The notes under the pieces are model-generated. The model was not told the origin of the DNA and made no database searches. It worked only from the letters and a program-made list of their open reading frames with translations. A program made the translations under genes and the position numbers. From Mesorhizobium sp. (GTDB taxonomy: Bacteria; Pseudomonadota; Alphaproteobacteria; Rhizobiales; Rhizobiaceae), in NCBI RefSeq assembly GCF_005063415.1, contig NZ_SUEG01000009.1, positions 22,551 to 76,154 on the forward strand: a DNA stretch of 53,604 bases, written 5' to 3'. Of the stretch, positions 18,770 to 28,383 are shown piece after piece. How positions within the stretch are numbered: the stretch's first letter is position 1; the number at the start of each line of letters is the position of its first letter.

Positions 18770-19980
18770 GATGGATCCTTTGGCGTGCCGTAAGGCAAAA
18801 GAACAAGGTCGCGATTGACAATCACGCGAACCGGGAAACCGGGCCGCACGGTGAGCGTCGGCTGGACATTGAGCTGATTGCGCACGAGCTGCTGGCCAAT
18901 ATCGGAGGCCGAATCCTGCGCGCTTTCGCGGATGGCCTTGGCGATTTCGCTTTCGTCGTCGCTGGACCCAAGTGATGTTCCAATGCCCAGCAATGTCGAG
19001 AGTGCCGCAGCCCGGAACATCTGGCCCCAATGACGATCGACCTCGTCCTCCAGCCCGGAAAATCCTTCAGCGTCTGCGCCCTGCTGTCGCTCCAGCACGA
19101 TCGAGGTGCCGTCAGGCATGATCAGCCGGTTCCAGACCAGCAGCACGCGCGACTGGCCGAAGGCGACGTGGCTGTCGTACTGGCCGATCAGCCTCGCACC
19201 CTGCGGAATCAGGAGATGGGATCCTGTCGGGCTGTCGTAGACATTTTCGGTGACCTGAGCGGTGATCTCGCCAGGCAGGTCGGAGCGGATGCCGGTGATA
19301 AGGGCAGCTGGAATGACGGTGCCGGCTTGCACCACATAGGGCGAGGCCTTCTCGGCGAGCCGATTGGGACTGACGGTGCGAAGGTCTGGCTCGGCATTGA
19401 CGAAGGCCAGCTTGCGATCCTGCATGTTTTGCGCGGCACCAGGATCGATCGGTGGCGGCCCGGGGGGCAGAGTCAGACCAGACTGGGTGTCCGGTTCAAT
19501 GACACTGCTGCCAGCACCCTGTCGTGCGGGTCCAGCTCTCGTGATCGTGTCGGTGAAGAGCTTCGCCACGCGTGCGGCCTCGATCTCGGCCAGTCGACGC
19601 TGCTCCTCCGGATCGGCGCGCGGTCCACTGACGTTGGACGCCGCAATCGGCTGGCCGCGTTCCTGGGCACGCAAGATCGGCCGGCCCAAATCGCCAGGCA
19701 GCGCGGGGCCGAGTTGCGGAACACCGGCATAGTCCTTCGGCAGCTTCTGTAGCCCGTCGGCCGTTGAGCGGTTTTCTGTGGTGAAGAGCTCGGGCGGCTG
19801 TCCAATTCCGCGCCGTCTCGTGTCGAGTGCCCAAATCAACGTGCCGAGTATCGCAGCGCTGGCAACTCCACCAACGCCTATCAGCACCTTGCGCGACAAT
19901 CGCGTGACCCTGGCCGGTTCGGGCCGCAGGCGCAGGTCCGCTCGAATGTCCTGGTTGGGTGCATTTGCAGGGTCGCTCAT
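18766..19980 (-). CDS. trbI: TrbI, VirB10-like conjugal transfer protein
   Basis: The protein has 404 residues. A short cytoplasmic lead and a membrane helix (about residues 31-50) precede a proline-rich periplasmic stretch and a C-terminal VirB10 beta-barrel domain (PYVVQAGTVIPAALITGI, LLIPQGARLIGQYDS, RAAALSTLLGIGTSLG, PGFPVRVIVNRDLVL). VirB10 proteins span both membranes and link the inner complex to the outer-membrane pore. Overlapping starts and stops with trbG and the DUF2274 gene show one transcription unit. Confidence 0.95.
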   Translation of the reverse strand: MSDPANAPNQDIRADLRLRPEPARVTRLSRKVLIGVGGVASAAILGTLIWALDTRRRGIGQPPELFTTENRSTADGLQKLPKDYAGVPQLGPALPGDLGRPILRAQERGQPIAASNVSGPRADPEEQRRLAEIEAARVAKLFTDTITRAGPARQGAGSSVIEPDTQSGLTLPPGPPPIDPGAAQNMQDRKLAFVNAEPDLRTVSPNRLAEKASPYVVQAGTVIPAALITGIRSDLPGEITAQVTENVYDSPTGSHLLIPQGARLIGQYDSHVAFGQSRVLLVWNRLIMPDGTSIVLERQQGADAEGFSGLEDEVDRHWGQMFRAAALSTLLGIGTSLGSSDDESEIAKAIRESAQDSASDIGQQLVRNQLNVQPTLTVRPGFPVRVIVNRDLVLLPYGTPKDPS

Positions 19981-21041
19981 CGGAATAGCCTCGTGCTGGG
20001 CGAGGTTCGTTTGCCGTCCGTGCGCACGATGCGGACGCGCTTTTCGCTTGTCTTGTCGCCGAGCCTCAATTCAGCGGCGGCAAACAGCCGATCAACCACG
20101 TAATAGTTCTGGCGAGCACGGTAGTTGACCAGTTCCGAGCCGCCCGATGGGCCGATGACAAAGAGCGGCGGCATTTCGCCCTGCCCTATGCCTGACGGGA
20201 ACTCGATGTAGACTTTTGCACCGTCGTCGAAGGCGCGAAGCGGCCGCCACGGTGCTGTGTCGCCTTCGATGCGATAGTGAAAATTCAGCTTCTGGATGTC
20301 GACGCCGGAGGCGACCGGCTGTGCGGCGGAAGCCTGCGCGTTCTGGCGCCGCAGCGCAATCAGCTGGTCCTTCGGATACTGCCAGGACACCGAGGCCATG
20401 TAGGTCTTTTCGGTCGAGCGCAGCTCGAGATGATAGGTGCGGCGGTCGCTGTTGATGACGAGATTGGTCTGCAGATCTGGCCGTGTTGGCTTCACAAGAA
20501 TATGGACCTGCTGGCGCTCCCCTGCCCCGCTTTGCGTATCGCCGATGATCCAGCGCACCGTGTCGCCGGCGGCCACAGGCCCGGAGCCGACAAGCTGCTC
20601 GCCGGGCTGCAAGGCGATATCGGTGACCTGGCCGGGCGCGGCATAGATCTGGTAGAGCGCGCCCTCGCTCCAGGGATAGAGCTGGATGGCATTGACGAAA
20701 CCGTCGCGAACCGGCTGCATCCTCGCTGCCTCGTTCGCCTGGCTGATCCGCTGCTTCGGATCGGTCGGCTCCGGCTTCACCTTCGTGACGTCGACCGGCT
20801 TCAACTGACCAGGCAGCGGAAGCGGTTTCGGCACTTCCACCACCTTGACCGGAGCAGGTGGGTCGAGCTTGCGCACGGCAGGCACCGCATCGTCATAGGC
20901 GATCTGCGGCGGAATGTATCTTTTCGAAGCACAGCCGGCGAGCGCCGTTGCCGACAGCAGTGCTAGGGCAAGCCTACGTGCCTTGGGCGCATTGCGCGCG
21001 GCTGGTCTCGCCGATCTTCTTGTTGGTGCTGCACGCATCAT
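19977..21041 (-). CDS. trbG: TrbG, VirB9-like outer-membrane complex protein
   Basis: The protein has 354 residues and a lipoprotein signal (LALLSATALAGCAS, cysteine near residue 37). The VirB9 beta-sandwich includes GFVNAIQLYPWSEGALYQIY, the Arg-Thr-Tyr segment SDRRTYHLELRSTEKTYMA and KLNFHYRIEGD. The C-terminal part (NYRARQNYYVVDRLFAAAEL) matches the VirB10-contacting lobe. It builds the outer-membrane core with TrbI. It overlaps both neighbours by four bases. Confidence 0.95.
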   Translation of the reverse strand: MMRAAPTRRSARPAARNAPKARRLALALLSATALAGCASKRYIPPQIAYDDAVPAVRKLDPPAPVKVVEVPKPLPLPGQLKPVDVTKVKPEPTDPKQRISQANEAARMQPVRDGFVNAIQLYPWSEGALYQIYAAPGQVTDIALQPGEQLVGSGPVAAGDTVRWIIGDTQSGAGERQQVHILVKPTRPDLQTNLVINSDRRTYHLELRSTEKTYMASVSWQYPKDQLIALRRQNAQASAAQPVASGVDIQKLNFHYRIEGDTAPWRPLRAFDDGAKVYIEFPSGIGQGEMPPLFVIGPSGGSELVNYRARQNYYVVDRLFAAAELRLGDKTSEKRVRIVRTDGKRTSPSTRLFR

Positions 21042-21724
21042 GAAAGTTCCTTCGACCAGCTGATGGCGTTGACATAGACGCCGAGCGGATTGGCTTTGAG
21101 CCGGTCGGCGTCGCGGGGTTGTTGAATCACGATGGTGAGGATTGCGGTCCAGCGCTCGGTGCCGGCCAGGTTGCCGTTCTCATAGCGGCGCTCGTGCCAG
21201 GCGACGCGGAAGGAATCGGGCGAAGCACGGATGACGCTGGAAACCTCGATCGCGATCTGGAGTTTGCCCACTTTGGCAAAAGGGTCATTCAAGCGAGCGT
21301 AATCATTGAGGGAAATGGCGCCTCTGTCCGTGGTGTAATCGTAGGCGCCCAGCCAATTTTGGCGGACGATGACCGGGTCGGCCGGAATACTTCTGACCTG
21401 TTCGATGAAGCGGGCCAGATGCCAGGCGATCTGGGGATCGGTCGGCCGATAGTCGGCAACGGCCGGGGCGACAAGCTGCGCCTCGCCAAACTTGTCGACC
21501 TGAACCACCCAAGGAACCACCGAGCCGCGTATCGATTGCCAGACCAATGCGGATGCAAAACCGCCGGCCAGGACGAGCGAGCCGAAGGCCATCAGCCGCC
21601 AGTTCTTCGCCTGGACGCGAGCCGAGCCGATGCGCTCGTCCCAAATCTGGGCTGCACGCTGATATGGCGTCTCGGGGTGAGGCGTTCTTGCGTAACGAAC
21701 GAAGGGGCGTCTAAAGGGAGTCAT
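21038..21724 (-). CDS. trbF: TrbF, VirB8-like inner-membrane protein
   Basis: The protein has 228 residues with a single membrane helix (about residues 43-62, LMAFGSLVLAGGFASALVWQ). The periplasmic VirB8/TrbF domain has PWVVQVDKFGEAQL and RFIEQVRSIPADPV, plus a late WHERRYENGNLAG region. It helps assemble the conjugation channel at the inner membrane. Four-base overlaps join it to trbL and trbG. Confidence 0.94.
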   Translation of the reverse strand: MTPFRRPFVRYARTPHPETPYQRAAQIWDERIGSARVQAKNWRLMAFGSLVLAGGFASALVWQSIRGSVVPWVVQVDKFGEAQLVAPAVADYRPTDPQIAWHLARFIEQVRSIPADPVIVRQNWLGAYDYTTDRGAISLNDYARLNDPFAKVGKLQIAIEVSSVIRASPDSFRVAWHERRYENGNLAGTERWTAILTIVIQQPRDADRLKANPLGVYVNAISWSKELS

Positions 21725-23091
21725 CGGCGGTCGTCCTGATCGAGGGAAACATTCATCGAGCCGCCGCCATCATCACTCGAATGGACCGAATGGGCGGCGA
21801 TGCTGGCGCCATGGCTCATGCCTTGGCTGCGCTTCATGCGTTTTGCCCATGCGGGCGGAGAGTCGGCACTGGCTTCGGTGGTCGGCCACTTGCCTGAGGA
21901 AGCCGTGCCCGACGAGTGCTCTCCACTCGTCGCAGTCCAAGCCGCAAAGCGGCCGGCCTCATAGCTGTCGGACAGCGCCGACGCAGCGCGCGACATGGCC
22001 TGCCTCACCGGTCGAACGGCAGCGCTGGCACTGGCCCTGGCGACACCCGCCATGCCGGCGGCGACCGAGCCTGCACCACCTCTTCCAGATGTCGTTGCGC
22101 CAAGCTCCCAGGCGGCCGAAGTGCTGCCGGCCAGGTGTGCGCCGCCGCGTGCGGCTGCTGCCGATACACGCCCACCGGCATTGAGCGCGCCTGCAGCACC
22201 GCCTATTGCAGCGTGGGCACCCATAGCACCGGCCACGCCAAGGCCGCCAGCGACGAGGCTCGTGCCAACAGCGGCACCTGCGCCCAGTTGCGGGGCACCA
22301 GAGACCAGCCCCGTCGCAATGCCGGGACCGAAAATCGACAGGCCCATCAGCGACAGAGCGCCCAGGACAAGCGACAGCGCATCTGTGATTGTGGGCTGCT
22401 CGGCGCCGAAGCCTTGGGTGAACTCGTCGAACAGGCCCGAGCCGATGCCGACGATGACGGCAAGGACCAGGATCTTCACGCCGGAGGCAACGATGTTGCC
22501 GAGCACTTTTTCGGCAAGGAAGGCGGTCCGGTTGAACAGCGCAAAGGGGAGCAGCACAAACCCGGCAAGCGTCGTCAGCTTGAATTCGACCAGCGTTACG
22601 AAGATCTGGACGGCCAGAAGAAAGAACGCAATCAGCACGATGGCCCAGGCGATCATCAGCACTACGATCTGGACGAAATTCTCGAAGAACGAGACGTAGC
22701 CCATCAGTTGGCTGGCAGCCTCGAGGATCGGATTGCCGGCATCGATGCCGACTTGCGCGACGCGGCCCGGCTGCAGCAATGCCGAGCCTGAAAGTGCCGA
22801 ACCTCCAGCCTTCAGGCCGAGCCCGGAAAAGCTCTCGAAGACGATGCCGGCCAGACGATTGAAGTTGCCGATGATGAAGGCGAAGAACCCGATGTAGAGC
22901 GTCTTCTTCACCAGGCGATGCAGCACGTCCTCGTCTGCACCCCAAGCCCAGAAGAGGCCGGCAATCGTGATGTCGATGACGATCAGCGTGGAGGTCAGGA
23001 ATGCCACCTCGCCGCCGAGCAGACCAAACCCGGAATCGATGTAGCGAGTGAAAGTCTCGAGGAAGCGGTCGATGACGCCGGTGTCGTTCAT
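21721..23091 (-). CDS. trbL: TrbL, VirB6-like polytopic membrane protein
   Basis: The protein has 456 residues. Several hydrophobic segments in the first 270 residues (for example VAFLTSTLIVIDITIAGLFW and VVLMIAWAIVLIAFFLLAVQ) are followed by an alanine/glycine-rich, then serine-rich cytoplasmic or periplasmic tail. This is the TrbL/VirB6 layout, the inner-membrane part of the DNA path. The low-complexity tail is the least conserved part of the family. Confidence 0.93.
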   Translation of the reverse strand: MNDTGVIDRFLETFTRYIDSGFGLLGGEVAFLTSTLIVIDITIAGLFWAWGADEDVLHRLVKKTLYIGFFAFIIGNFNRLAGIVFESFSGLGLKAGGSALSGSALLQPGRVAQVGIDAGNPILEAASQLMGYVSFFENFVQIVVLMIAWAIVLIAFFLLAVQIFVTLVEFKLTTLAGFVLLPFALFNRTAFLAEKVLGNIVASGVKILVLAVIVGIGSGLFDEFTQGFGAEQPTITDALSLVLGALSLMGLSIFGPGIATGLVSGAPQLGAGAAVGTSLVAGGLGVAGAMGAHAAIGGAAGALNAGGRVSAAAARGGAHLAGSTSAAWELGATTSGRGGAGSVAAGMAGVARASASAAVRPVRQAMSRAASALSDSYEAGRFAAWTATSGEHSSGTASSGKWPTTEASADSPPAWAKRMKRSQGMSHGASIAAHSVHSSDDGGGSMNVSLDQDDRR

Positions 23092-23450
23092 GGCACCACC
23101 GTTTCGGGATGATGCCGGTCGACAGGCGATGTTGGCGGCTGGAGCGGCAGCAGCCGACTCGGCTCCTTTTCGATCGTCGGAGCCGCGTTTGGCGCTACGG
23201 GACGAGATGGCCGCAGAAAGCGTCGGCGGCCTTCAGCCCAGGTTTTCCTGCAGGCGTCGTCATCAATCGCCGCCATGCCGATGTCCCGGCATCGGGCAAG
23301 TTCGACGCTTGCCGGCTCGCCGCCCGGATGTGCGGAGCGCGGGGAGGACGCGTCCTGCGAGCCGTCGCCGCGCAGCGCCATGAAGGCGGCGGTCATGGCG
23401 GCGCCAAGGGCAAGAACAGCTGTCATCCGGGCGGCGATCTTGAGATCCAA
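23088..23450 (-). CDS. trbK: TrbK-like protein (putative entry exclusion)
   Basis: The protein has 120 residues: one N-terminal membrane segment (TAVLALGAAMTAAFMALRG), then a short domain with two cysteines (ELARCRDIGMAAIDDDACRKTW), and a proline-rich tail. The position between trbJ and trbL and the CRD...ACRKxW pattern match the alternative TrbK family of rhizobial elements. It is thought to stop entry of a second copy of the element. The gene overlaps trbL by four bases. Confidence 0.8.
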   Translation of the reverse strand: MDLKIAARMTAVLALGAAMTAAFMALRGDGSQDASSPRSAHPGGEPASVELARCRDIGMAAIDDDACRKTWAEGRRRFLRPSRPVAPNAAPTIEKEPSRLLPLQPPTSPVDRHHPETVVP

Positions 23451-23463
23451 TGCGGTCTTCGCC

Positions 23464-24213
23464 TCAGTCGTGGAACATTCTTACGGATGACGGGCTGTAG
23501 CTGCTGCCCGTCATGAAACGGCTGAACTGTTCCCGCGCCTGCTCCTGCGCGGCCGCCCTCCTCGCCTGCTCAAGGGCCTCGGCCCTTCCTTGTGCCGCCA
23601 GCAACGCGGTGAGATCGGCAACTTGCTTGGCCTGCACGGCGAGGAGCTGGTTGCCGGCCTGCGTCGCCTGCAGCACGCCGACAGCCGACTGGCTGGCGCT
23701 GACCAGCGCACCCGTCTGCTCTTGTGTCCCTGCGATGTTGTCGATCGCGACGGCGCCGGTTTTCAGCGAATGCTCGAAGGCAGACACCGAGGTCTGCCAG
23801 CGTTGATGCGCACCCTCGACAAGCTGCTGGCTGGAGAGATCCGAACCGAAATTCGTGTAAGTGGAGGCAAACTGGCCCTCGATATCCTGGACGCTATAGG
23901 CCAGCTTCTCGGCCTCGCCGAGTAAGCTCTTCATCTGGGAAAAATTACCCTCGATCTGGCCAAGTAGCGAGGTCGGCAGCGAAGTGAGATTCTTCGCCTG
24001 GTTGATCAGCATCTGCGCTTCGTTTTGCAGGGAGGTGATCTGGTTATGTATCTGCTCCAGGGCGCGCGATGCCGAAAGCAGGTTCTCGGCGTAGTTCCTG
24101 GGATCGAACACGATCAGCGCCGATGCTGGTGCCGATGACAGCGCCGTGGCGACCGCGATGGCGCCGGCTGCCGCCGTGCGACGGATACGGCTTTCTGCAA
24201 GAATGGAATTCAT
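23464..24213 (-). CDS. trbJ: TrbJ, VirB5-like conjugal transfer protein
   Basis: From the ATG at 24213 the protein has 249 residues, with a signal peptide (about 1-32, ending SAPASA). A long helical body follows (NYAENLLSASRALEQIHNQI, coiled-coil-like, ending in an alanine/glutamine-rich helix). VirB5/TrbJ proteins are minor pilus-tip components. The start overlaps the trbE stop by four bases. A longer frame extends upstream inside trbE and was rejected. Confidence 0.93.
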   Translation of the reverse strand: MNSILAESRIRRTAAAGAIAVATALSSAPASALIVFDPRNYAENLLSASRALEQIHNQITSLQNEAQMLINQAKNLTSLPTSLLGQIEGNFSQMKSLLGEAEKLAYSVQDIEGQFASTYTNFGSDLSSQQLVEGAHQRWQTSVSAFEHSLKTGAVAIDNIAGTQEQTGALVSASQSAVGVLQATQAGNQLLAVQAKQVADLTALLAAQGRAEALEQARRAAAQEQAREQFSRFMTGSSYSPSSVRMFHD

Positions 24214-26717
24214 GACGAAATCTCCTTGGTGGACTGGTCGATCATGTTGGTGAGACCTGGGATGAGGTCGGCCGCCCAGGAGAGACCGCGCTCCGCTAGC
24301 CAGGCCTCGAGGAAATGGTCTCGGCCGGCCTCGGCGATTATCCGATCGATCGCGGCCTGGTCCGATTTGGACGATGTGGCGCAGAGCGCCAGCGCGACCG
24401 GACCGAGGCCCAGTTCGAACAGGCGATTGCCGCGGCGGCTTTGACAGTAGTAGTCGCGCTTCGGTATGGCCCGGGCGATGATCTCGATCTGGCGATCGTT
24501 GAGACCAAACCGTCGGTAGATCTCGGTGATCTGCGGCTCTACGGCGCGCTCGTTTGGCAAGAACAGCCGCGTCGGGCAGCTTTCGACTATTGCCGGCGCG
24601 ATCTGCGATCCATCGATGTCGGAAAGCGACTGCGTGGCGAAGACCACGCTGGCGTTCTTCTTTCTCAATGTCTTCAACCATTCGCGCAGCTGGTCGGCGA
24701 AACCGCCATCGTCGAGCGCCAGCCAGCCCTCATCGATGAGCAGCAGTGTTGGCCGGCCATTCATCCTCTGCTCGATGCGGTGGAACAGATAGGCAAGCAC
24801 CGCGGGAGCAGCACCTGTGCCGATCAGGCCCTCGGTTTCGAACGCCTGGACGGAGGCCTCGCCGAGACGCTCATGCTCGGCATCAAGCAGCCGGCCATAA
24901 GCACCGCCGATACAATAGGGACCAAGCGCCTGTTTCAGCGGCGAGGACTGCAGCAGCACGGACAGGCCAGTCAGCGTCCTCTCCTGGACTGGCGCAGAAG
25001 CCAGCGATGTCAGTGCCGACCACAGATGTTCCTTGACCTGCGGCGTGATGGCCACGCCCTCGCGCAGCAGAATGTCGATAAGCCAGTCGGCCGCCCAGGC
25101 CCGCTCTGGCGTATGATGGATGCGGGCAAGCGGCTGTAGCGACACTGTGTCAACGTCGTTCGACAGATCGGTCAAGGTGAGCAAGGGCAATGGATCGTCA
25201 GACCCCTGCCTGCTTGCGGTATTACTTCCGAGATTGTGCCAGTCACCATTCATGGCGAGCATGGCCGCGCGGATTGAGCCGCCGAAATCGAAGGCAAAGA
25301 CCTGGCTATTTTTGTAACGCCGGAACTGAAGCGCGATCATCGCCAACAGGACCGACTTGCCGGCGCCCGTTGGGCCGACGACGAGGGTGTGGCCGACGTC
25401 TCCAACATGCAGGCTGAACCGGAACGGCGTGGCACCTTCCGTTCTGGCGAAGAACAGGGGCGCAGCGCCAAAGTGCTCGTCCTCGATCGGACCTGCCCAG
25501 ACCGCGGACAGTGGAATCATGTGCGCGAGGTTGAGCGTCGAAAGCGGGGGCTGGCGAATATTGGCATAGACGTGGCCAGGGATGCCGCCCAACCAAGCTT
25601 CGACAGCGTTGACGCCTTCGGCGATGCAGGTGAAGTCCCTGCCCTGAACGACCTTTTCAACCAGACGCAGCTTTTCGTCGGCAATCGAGGGATCGGCATC
25701 CCAGACAGTCACGGTGGCGGTGACATAGGCTTCGCCGATCTGATCAGAGCCCAGATCCTGGAGCGCCGCGTCGGCGTCAGCCGCCTTGTTGGCGGCATCC
25801 GTATCGAAGAGGACGGACGCCTCGTTGGTCATCACTTCCTTGAGGATCGCGGCGACCGACTTCCGTTTCGCGAACCACTGACGGCGTATCTTCGTCACCA
25901 ACTTGGTCGCGTCGGTCTTGTCGAGCATGATCGCCCGCGTCGACCAGCGGTAGGGGAAGGCAAGGCGATTAAGGTCGTCGAGAATCCCCGGGAAGGTCAT
26001 CGTCGGAAACCCGGTGATGGTGAGTGTGCGCAAATGCGCATCGCCAAGCCTCGGCTCTAACCCGCCGGCCAACGGCTGATCGACAAGCAGGCTATCGAGA
26101 TGCATCGGCGTTTCTGGCACGCGCACGCGATGCCGCCTGGTCGAAATGGTTGAGTGCAGGTAACTCAGCGTCTCTCCATCGTCGAGCCAGTCAGCTTCAG
26201 GAACGAAGCCCTCGACGAGGTTGAGCACGCGGTCGGTGCGATCGACAAAACTTTTCAGGAGCTCCCACGGATCGACACCGGTCTTTTCCCGGCCTTCGTA
26301 GAGCCAGCTCTCCATTCGCGACGCTTCCTCGGCCGGAGGCAGCCACACGAAGGTGAGGAAGTAGCTGCTTTCAAACAGCACACCGGAGTCTTCGAACTGT
26401 TCGCGACGCTCGATGTCGAGAAGTGCGGATGCGCAATCCGGGAGCTGGCTTTCGGGGTAGCCGCTGGCAGGATTGCGCTGCGCTTCGACAAAAATTGCCC
26501 AGCCGGAGCCGAGCCGGCGCAGCGCGCCGTTGAGCCGCGCGGTCGTGCCGACCAGCTCGGCCGGCGTCGCGGAGTCCAGATCCGGCCCGCGAAAACGCGC
26601 CGTTCTTTGAAAACTGCCATCCTTGTTGAGCACCACGCCCGGCGCCACCAGGGCGGCCCAAGGCAGATAATCGACGAGGCTGGCGCTCTTCTTTCGGTAT
26701 TCCGCGAGGTTCATCAT
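24210..26717 (-). CDS. trbE: TrbE, VirB4-like conjugation ATPase
   Basis: The ATG at 26717 is preceded by GAGG and gives 835 residues (a second ATG is the next codon). The N-terminal CagE/VirB4 domain is followed by Walker A VVGPTGAGKSVLLAMI (about residue 447), Walker B TLLLIDEGWLALDDG (about residue 650) and VVFATQSLSDID. This inner-membrane ATPase energises pilus assembly and DNA export. A longer frame reaching 26975 overlaps trbD and is not the likely start. Confidence 0.95.
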   Translation of the reverse strand: MMNLAEYRKKSASLVDYLPWAALVAPGVVLNKDGSFQRTARFRGPDLDSATPAELVGTTARLNGALRRLGSGWAIFVEAQRNPASGYPESQLPDCASALLDIERREQFEDSGVLFESSYFLTFVWLPPAEEASRMESWLYEGREKTGVDPWELLKSFVDRTDRVLNLVEGFVPEADWLDDGETLSYLHSTISTRRHRVRVPETPMHLDSLLVDQPLAGGLEPRLGDAHLRTLTITGFPTMTFPGILDDLNRLAFPYRWSTRAIMLDKTDATKLVTKIRRQWFAKRKSVAAILKEVMTNEASVLFDTDAANKAADADAALQDLGSDQIGEAYVTATVTVWDADPSIADEKLRLVEKVVQGRDFTCIAEGVNAVEAWLGGIPGHVYANIRQPPLSTLNLAHMIPLSAVWAGPIEDEHFGAAPLFFARTEGATPFRFSLHVGDVGHTLVVGPTGAGKSVLLAMIALQFRRYKNSQVFAFDFGGSIRAAMLAMNGDWHNLGSNTASRQGSDDPLPLLTLTDLSNDVDTVSLQPLARIHHTPERAWAADWLIDILLREGVAITPQVKEHLWSALTSLASAPVQERTLTGLSVLLQSSPLKQALGPYCIGGAYGRLLDAEHERLGEASVQAFETEGLIGTGAAPAVLAYLFHRIEQRMNGRPTLLLIDEGWLALDDGGFADQLREWLKTLRKKNASVVFATQSLSDIDGSQIAPAIVESCPTRLFLPNERAVEPQITEIYRRFGLNDRQIEIIARAIPKRDYYCQSRRGNRLFELGLGPVALALCATSSKSDQAAIDRIIAEAGRDHFLEAWLAERGLSWAADLIPGLTNMIDQSTKEISS

Positions 26718-26727
26718 GGCGAAAACC

Positions 26728-26991
26728 TCAACATCCGAAATGCGTGGGATAGCGCAGGTGCCGGCGAACCACATCGACGAATTGCGCATCGCGCTTTGCC
26801 GCCCAGACGGCCACGAGATGTCCGACCGCCCAGATGACGAGCCCGGCGATCCACAAGCGAAGTCCCAATCCGACCGCGCCGGCCAGCGTGCCGTTGGCAA
26901 TCGCGACTGCACGCGGCGCGCCGCCGAGCAGGATCGGTTCGGTGAGTGCGCGATGAACCGGCGCGAAAAAGCCACGGATCTCCTCCTCCAT
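26728..26991 (-). CDS. trbD: TrbD, VirB3-like membrane protein
   Basis: The protein has 87 residues. A conserved N-terminus (GFFAPVHRALTEPILLGGAP) leads into two hydrophobic segments (about residues 27-40 and 44-62). This is the VirB3/TrbD family, which works with TrbE. The ATG shares one base with the trbC stop, and trbE starts 10 bases downstream. Confidence 0.93.
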   Translation of the reverse strand: MEEEIRGFFAPVHRALTEPILLGGAPRAVAIANGTLAGAVGLGLRLWIAGLVIWAVGHLVAVWAAKRDAQFVDVVRRHLRYPTHFGC

Positions 26992-27332
26992 CAGATCAGC
27001 GCTCCGCCGCCGAAGGAGAAAAAGGACAGGAAGAACGAACTGGCCGCGAAAGCGATCGACAGCCCGAAGACGATCTGGATCAGCCGGCGAAATCCGCCCG
27101 ACGTGTCGCCGAAAGCGAGCGACAAGCCGGTGACAATGATGATGATCACCGCCACGATCTTGGCGACTGGTCCCTCGATCGATTCGAGAATTTGCTGAAG
27201 GGGCTCCTCCCAGGGCATGGAGGAACCGGCAGCATGGGCGGGCGCAATCATCATGATCACGGCGGTCGCCGCATACGACAGCTCCATGGCAAGCTTACGG
27301 AAAGTCGATGAATTGAAGCGGATCCGGGTCAT
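26991..27332 (-). CDS. trbC: TrbC, VirB2-like pilin
   Basis: The protein has 113 residues: a signal peptide (about residues 1-34, ending APAHAA) and then two hydrophobic helices (VAKIVAVIIIIVTGLSLAF and IVFGLSIAFAASSFFLSFF) joined by a short basic loop. This is the pilin layout of TrbC/VirB2, which is processed and polymerised into the conjugative pilus. It overlaps trbB by four bases and trbD by one. Confidence 0.93.
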   Translation of the reverse strand: MTRIRFNSSTFRKLAMELSYAATAVIMMIAPAHAAGSSMPWEEPLQQILESIEGPVAKIVAVIIIIVTGLSLAFGDTSGGFRRLIQIVFGLSIAFAASSFFLSFFSFGGGALI

Positions 27333-28345
27333 TCTGAAGCTCCACAGGGCGAGGGATGATTCACGGTCGTTGTGGTCTCGAAATTTACTTCCAGGGTGCG
27401 GTAGTCGCCGGAGGCCGGATCAAGCCCGTCGACCAAAGCGATCTCGACGAGCCGGCGCGCTGAGCCGCGGCCAGCGAGAACTGCGATGAGATCTATGGTT
27501 TCGCCAATCAGTGCGCGCGGAACCGTAACGACCGCCTCCTGCACGAGCTGCTCCAGACGCCGCAATGCGCCAATGGCAGAATTGGCGTGGATGGTGCCGA
27601 TGCCGCCGGGGTGGCCGGTGCCCCAGGCCTTCAGCAAATCGAGTGCTTCGGCGCCCCGCACCTCGCCGATCGGGATGCGGTCGGGCCGAAGGCGTAACGA
27701 CGACTTCACCAGATCGGAAAGCGAGGCGACACCGTCCTTGGTGCGCAGCGCTACAAGATTGGGCGCAGCACACTGCAGCTCGCGCGTATCCTCGATCAGC
27801 ACGATGCGGTCGGCGGTTTTAGCGACCTCCGCCAGCAACGCATTCACGAGCGTGGTCTTGCCAGTCGATGTGCCGCCGGCCACCAGCACGTTCTTCCGTG
27901 TCTCGACGGCAAGCTGCAGTACGTCAGCCTGGCCTTCGGTCATGATGCCGGCAGCGACATAATCTTGAAGCGTGAACACCGCGACTGCCGGCTTGCGGAT
28001 GGCGAATGTTGGTGCCGTGACGACAGGCGGCAACAGACCCTCGAACCGTTCGCCCGTCCCGGGCAGTTCAGCCGAAACGCGCGGCGAGCCCGAATGCACC
28101 TCCGCACCGACATGGTGCGCGACCAGCCTGACGATCCGTTCGCCGTCGGCCGCGATCAGGATTTCATTGCTTGCAACGAGTCCTTCGCTGAGACGATCAA
28201 TCCAGAGGCGACCATCGGGATTAAGCATCACCTCGGCAATGGCCGGATCGTCAAGGAAGCCTGCAATGGCCGGGCCGAGAGCGGTGCGCAGCATGCGCGC
28301 GCCGCGCGACACCACTCCCTTGCTGGCATGATGGTTGGTCGCCAT
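27329..28345 (-). CDS. trbB: TrbB, VirB11-like conjugation ATPase
   Basis: The protein has 338 residues with Walker [10 protein letters not shown] (about residues 157-165), the Asp box VLIEDTREL, Walker B-like [15 protein letters not shown] and the His box [10 protein letters not shown]. It is the hexameric VirB11-type ATPase at the base of the channel and the first gene of the trb operon. In related elements it follows copG directly. Here copG lies 7.5 kb away. A 22-base dyad lies just before the start, and the short leader CGGGGACCCGC supplies the ribosome site. Confidence 0.95.
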   Translation of the reverse strand: MATNHHASKGVVSRGARMLRTALGPAIAGFLDDPAIAEVMLNPDGRLWIDRLSEGLVASNEILIAADGERIVRLVAHHVGAEVHSGSPRVSAELPGTGERFEGLLPPVVTAPTFAIRKPAVAVFTLQDYVAAGIMTEGQADVLQLAVETRKNVLVAGGTSTGKTTLVNALLAEVAKTADRIVLIEDTRELQCAAPNLVALRTKDGVASLSDLVKSSLRLRPDRIPIGEVRGAEALDLLKAWGTGHPGGIGTIHANSAIGALRRLEQLVQEAVVTVPRALIGETIDLIAVLAGRGSARRLVEIALVDGLDPASGDYRTLEVNFETTTTVNHPSPCGASE

Positions 28346-28361
28346 GCGGGTCCCCGTTTCT

Positions 28362-28383
28362 CGCCACGAACTGGTTCGTGGCG
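28362..28383. promoter_or_regulatory. 22-base inverted repeat before trbB, candidate regulator site
   Basis: CGCCACGAAC and GTTCGTGGCG are perfect 10-base arms with a two-base centre. The site ends 17 bases upstream of the trbB start. Length and symmetry fit LuxR-type boxes or another dimeric regulator, and a luxR/luxI pair is present in this window. Binding is unproven. It could also fold in the mRNA. Confidence 0.45.

Noticed and set aside
19030..19752. Plus-strand frame of 240 codons inside trbI
   Set aside because: Shadow frame. trbI is unmistakable on the other strand.
21916..22791. Long plus- and minus-strand frames inside trbL
   Set aside because: They follow from the high GC content. 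trbL has membrane segments and conserved operon overlaps.
26718..26975. N-terminal extension of trbE
   Set aside because: It would overlap trbD completely, has no ribosome site and does not look like TrbE.
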